Shown here one piece after another: positions 22,336-25,013 of a stretch of DNA of 25,013 nucleotides; positions within the stretch are counted from its first letter, which is position 1; each line of letters begins with the position of its first letter. The position numbers and the translations under genes were made by a program. Under the pieces are notes generated by a model. It was not told the origin of the DNA and made no database searches. It was given only the letters and a program-made list of their open reading frames with translations. The DNA comes from Bacteroidales bacterium (lineage in GTDB: Bacteria > Bacteroidota > Bacteroidia > Bacteroidales > UBA932). The DNA is taken from NCBI GenBank assembly GCA_017527625.1, contig JAFXPV010000048.1, positions 1 through 25,013 on the forward strand. Direction: 5' to 3'.

Positions 22336-22343
22336 CAAAGATG
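22336..22343 (-). promoter_or_regulatory. Possible -7 box for ssrA
   Basis: The minus strand reads CATCTTTG, one mismatch from TAnnTTTG, 17 bases before the mature 5' end, consistent with a short 5' leader removed by RNase P. No convincing -33 element is seen. Confidence 0.4.
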
Positions 22344-22387
22344 CAAAAAATACTCCGAATGTTGCGTCACCTATGCCGATTATTTCG

Positions 22388-22395
22388 TAAATTTG
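22388..22395 (+). promoter_or_regulatory. Predicted -7 box for the CE1 esterase gene
   Basis: TAAATTTG is a perfect -7 box 41 bases before the ATG at 22437. A TTG occurs 23 bases upstream (22362-22364), slightly longer than the usual spacing. Confidence 0.6.
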
Positions 22396-22436
22396 GAAGA
22401 ATCTGTTAAAATTTATCTATCGTAAATCCAATAACT

Positions 22437-23621
22437 ATGAAGAAACTGTCCTTAATGGTACTCGCCCTGCTGCTGTGCATCAGTGCGTCCGCACAACAAT
22501 CCCTGCAAAGCAGGGCTGCCGTGAAATCTCCGGAAATCAATCCCGACAAGACCGTTACCTTCCGCCTCGTCGCTCCCAAGGCCGTCCGCGTGCAGGTAAC
22601 CGGTGACTTCCTCCCTGCCGGTCCCAACGGCCAGCAAGGCGTCGCCGACCTCGTTGAAAAAGACGGAGTGTGGGCCTTCACCACCGAGAAGCCCCTCGAT
22701 CCCGAGCTTTACTTCTACAACTTCATCGTCGACGGTCTCAAGATCAACGACCCCAACAACGTCCATATGATCCGCGACGTGGCCAACGTATTCAACGTAT
22801 TCCTGATCGACGGCGGCCGTGCCGACCTCTACAAGATCAATGACGTCCCCCACGGAACCGTTGCAAGAGTCTGGTATGACAGCCCTGTCGTAGGCTTCGA
22901 CCGCAGGCTCACCATCTACACTCCTCCGGGATACGAGCAGAACCCCAAGGCCAAATATCCGGTATTCTACCTGTTCCACGGTGCCGGTGGAGACGAGGAG
23001 GCGTGGATCGCCCTCGGACGCACCGCCCAGATTATGGACAACCTCATCGCCCAGGGCAAGGCTAAACCGATGATCGTCGTGATGACCAACGAGAATATGA
23101 ACCAGGAGGCCGCCGCCGGCGAGTCTTCATTCGGATTCACCCAGCCCAGTATGGGCGCAGGCGGAGCTTCCCGCCAGATTCCCCAGGGCGCCAACTTCGT
23201 CACGGCCTTCCCGGACATCCAGAAATACGTAGAGAAGAACTACCGCACCATCAACAAGAAGTCTTCACGCGCTGTCGGCGGTCTTTCAATGGGCGGCTTC
23301 TACACCGTGAGCGTTTCATCTGAATATCCCGACACCTTCGACTATATGGGCGTCTTCTCAGCCGGTATGAGCCTGTCACAGGATCCCGCCGAAAAGGCCA
23401 AGACAGAGGCCAAGATAGCCACCCAGTTCTCAAAGAAGCCCAAACTCTACTGGATCGCCATCGGACGCACCGACTTCCTCTACGATTCGACCAAGAATAT
23501 GAGGGCATACTTCGACGAGAAGGGCTATCCCTACAAATACTACGAGAGCGGCGACGGCCACATCTGGCGCAACTGGCGCATCTACCTCACTGAGTACGCC
23601 CCTCTCCTTTTCCAGGACTAA
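22437..23621 (+). CDS. Secreted CE1-type esterase with N-terminal CBM48/E-set domain
   Basis: A 394-residue protein with a signal peptide (residues 1-19, SASA before QQSLQ). Residues about 28-115 form an immunoglobulin-like E-set/CBM48 module (VTFRLVAPKAVRVQVTGDF, YFYNFIVDGLKINDPNN). The esterase D/CE1 domain follows (RRLTIYTPPGYEQ, YPVFYLFHGAGGDEEAW). The triad is Ser284 (GGLSMGGF), Asp346 (GRTDFLYD) and His375 (GDGHIWRNW). This is the layout of feruloyl and acetyl-xylan esterases, which remove side-chain esters from plant hemicellulose; the exact leaving group is uncertain. It has its own promoter and is followed after 23 bases by a Tat-exported oxidoreductase gene. Confidence 0.9.
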   Translation: MKKLSLMVLALLLCISASAQQSLQSRAAVKSPEINPDKTVTFRLVAPKAVRVQVTGDFLPAGPNGQQGVADLVEKDGVWAFTTEKPLDPELYFYNFIVDGLKINDPNNVHMIRDVANVFNVFLIDGGRADLYKINDVPHGTVARVWYDSPVVGFDRRLTIYTPPGYEQNPKAKYPVFYLFHGAGGDEEAWIALGRTAQIMDNLIAQGKAKPMIVVMTNENMNQEAAAGESSFGFTQPSMGAGGASRQIPQGANFVTAFPDIQKYVEKNYRTINKKSSRAVGGLSMGGFYTVSVSSEYPDTFDYMGVFSAGMSLSQDPAEKAKTEAKIATQFSKKPKLYWIAIGRTDFLYDSTKNMRAYFDEKGYPYKYYESGDGHIWRNWRIYLTEYAPLLFQD

Positions 23622-23644
23622 CCAACAACCTATTATAAACTACT

Positions 23645-25013
23645 ATGAAGAAAGACATCAGCAGAAGAGACTTCCTGCAGAAAAGCGCCCTTGCCACAGC
23701 GGGCGCAGTGCTGGCATCATCCCCGATGTTCGGCAGAAGTGCAGCAGAAATCGCAGAATCGATGGCAGCCCCCCAGGTCCGCAGGCCGGGCCCGAACGAC
23801 CGTCTTAACGTCGTCGGAGTCGGCATCGGCGGCCGTGGCGGCGCAGACATCGACGGCCTTGCCAAGACCGAGAACATCATCGGCCTTTGCGACGTTGACT
23901 GGAGCTACGCAGCCCCCAAGTTCAACCAGTACCCGAACGCTCAGAAGTTCAAAGACTACCGTGAGATGTTCGACAAGCTCGGCAACCAGATCGATGCGGT
24001 TGTCGTAGGTACTGCCGACCACACCCACGCAGTCATCTCCGCACAGGCCCTCGAGATGGGCTGGCACGTATACTGCGAGAAGCCCCTCACCCACACCGTA
24101 TATGAGACCAGGCTGCTCACCAAACTCGCCGCCAAGAACAAGGTTGCGACCCAGATGGGTAACCAGGGTGCATCAGGCAACGGCGTGCGCAAGATCTGCG
24201 AAGCAATATGGTCAGGTATGATCGGTGAAGTGACCAGAGTCGACGCATTCACCGACCGTCCCATCTGGCCGCAGGGCCTCGAGACTCCTACCAAGGTCGA
24301 GAAGGTTCCCAAGACCCTCGACTGGGATCTGTTCCTCGGTCCGGCCAAGAAGCGTCCCTACAATTCTATCTACCACCCGTGGAACTGGCGCGGCTGGTGG
24401 GACTTCGGCACCGGAGCCCTCGGCGATATGGCCTGCCACATTATGCAGCCCATCGTGCAGGGCCTCAAGCTCAAATCTCCGACAGCCGTGCAGGGCAGCT
24501 CCAACTGCCTGATGGTGGACTGCGCTCCCGACGCACAGATCGTGAAGTTCAAGTTCCCGGCCCGCGACAATATGCCGAAGGTTGCTATGCCTGCTGTCGA
24601 AGTCACCTGGTATGACGGCGGCCTCAAACCCGAGCTGCCCGCAGGATGGCCCGCAGGAAAGGATCCCAACGACGGCGGCGGAGCCTGCATTTTCTACGGA
24701 ACGAATGACATCCTCGTATGCGGCTGCTACGGACGCAACCCCTGGCTGATCTCCGGCCGCGAGCTACCCGCTCCTACGATGACCCGCAACATTCCCAATG
24801 AAGACCATCACCTCGACTTCGCACGCGCCTGCAAGGAGTCTCCGGAAAGCCGCGTGAAGACCGTGTCTGACTTCGAATCCGCAGGCCCGCTCAACGAAAT
24901 GGTAGTTATGGGCGTCCTCGCAGTACGTCTGCAGGGCCTCAACCGCGAGCTAGAATGGGACGGCGAGAATATGCAGTTCACCAACATCACCCCGAACGAC
25001 ACCATCAGGATGA
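23645..25013 (+). CDS. Tat-exported Gfo/Idh/MocA family oxidoreductase (3' end outside the window)
   Basis: The frame is open from the ATG at 23645 to the window edge (456 codons), so the stop is not seen. A twin-arginine signal is clear: SRRDFLQKSALATAGAVLASS (Arg7-Arg8). A Rossmann fold follows (NVVGVGIGGRGG, about residues 54-65), then the family signature with CEKPLTH, whose Lys acts in hydride-transfer chemistry. Later motifs include GNQGASGNGVRKI, WWDFGTGALGDMACHIMQP and NEDHHLDFARACKES. Such enzymes act on sugars or inositols; Tat export implies the NAD(P) cofactor is bound in the cytoplasm and the folded protein is exported. Some relatives are glycosidases of the GH109 type, so a hydrolytic role is possible. 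It follows the CE1 esterase gene in the same direction and is probably cotranscribed. Confidence 0.92.
   Translation, partial: MKKDISRRDFLQKSALATAGAVLASSPMFGRSAAEIAESMAAPQVRRPGPNDRLNVVGVGIGGRGGADIDGLAKTENIIGLCDVDWSYAAPKFNQYPNAQKFKDYREMFDKLGNQIDAVVVGTADHTHAVISAQALEMGWHVYCEKPLTHTVYETRLLTKLAAKNKVATQMGNQGASGNGVRKICEAIWSGMIGEVTRVDAFTDRPIWPQGLETPTKVEKVPKTLDWDLFLGPAKKRPYNSIYHPWNWRGWWDFGTGALGDMACHIMQPIVQGLKLKSPTAVQGSSNCLMVDCAPDAQIVKFKFPARDNMPKVAMPAVEVTWYDGGLKPELPAGWPAGKDPNDGGGACIFYGTNDILVCGCYGRNPWLISGRELPAPTMTRNIPNEDHHLDFARACKESPESRVKTVSDFESAGPLNEMVVMGVLAVRLQGLNRELEWDGENMQFTNITPNDTIRM

Overview
The window looks like a chromosomal segment of a GC-rich member of the Bacteroidota, probably Bacteroidales. 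The signs are: several perfect TAnnTTTG -7 promoter boxes and no Shine-Dalgarno leaders; many secreted proteins and lipoproteins with the short MKK...AQ or ...SC leaders common in this phylum; families typical of it (DUF4491, DUF3810, TlpA with a DUF4369-like domain, WG-repeat lipoprotein, GH43 with a ricin-like tail, tricorn-type S41 protease); and a tmRNA whose tag reads GNYNYSLAA. The genus cannot be fixed from the sequence alone. Nothing here looks like a phage, integrative element, transposon or CRISPR locus.

Layout: (1) 1-4435, plus strand: the 3' part of a tricorn-like protease, a UbiA prenyltransferase and a radical SAM enzyme, closely packed or overlapping. (2) 4441-6669, minus strand: a GH43 arabinanase-like enzyme and a secreted partner, divergent from a small outer-membrane barrel (6826-7302), which ends in a bidirectional terminator. 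(3) 7375-9678, minus strand: a WG-repeat lipoprotein, a ZIP metal transporter with a 17-bp palindrome in its promoter, and a DUF4491 membrane protein whose -7 box lies in a 10-bp inverted repeat. (4) 9754-10742, minus strand: a glutathione peroxidase translationally coupled to an OhrR-like MarR repressor. Their promoter is flanked by two similar palindromes, which suggests an autoregulated peroxide-response operon. (5) 10866-13333, plus strand: a flavodoxin lipoprotein, a Mug-like DNA glycosylase and an alpha/beta hydrolase. (6) 13336-17742, minus strand: a run of five genes, read from the right as TlpA-type thioredoxin lipoprotein, DEDDh exonuclease, SO_0444-type metal permease fused to an HMA domain, GNAT acetyltransferase and a shortened glycerate kinase. 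(7) 17796-21732, plus strand: a DUF3810 metalloprotease-like membrane protein, a tandem alpha/beta hydrolase broken by a -1 frameshift, an SGNH hydrolase and a NimB-like flavin-binding protein. (8) 21733-22318: palindromic repeats, a 23-bp perfect hairpin and ssrA (minus strand). (9) 22437-end, plus strand: a CE1-type esterase and a Tat-exported Gfo/Idh/MocA oxidoreductase cut by the window edge.

Functionally the region mixes secreted carbohydrate and ester processing (GH43, CE1, SGNH, two other alpha/beta hydrolases, the Gfo/Idh/MocA enzyme) with envelope redox and metal handling (GPx-OhrR, flavodoxin, TlpA, ZIP, Cu/Zn permease). No SusC/SusD pair is present, so this is not a complete polysaccharide utilisation locus. 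The best leads are regulatory (operators at 10757-10808 and 9326-9342, the promoter hairpin at 9691-9716), the protease-UbiA-radical SAM gene set, and the tmRNA terminator whose stem reaches into the mature RNA. No wholly new system can be asserted from the sequence alone.
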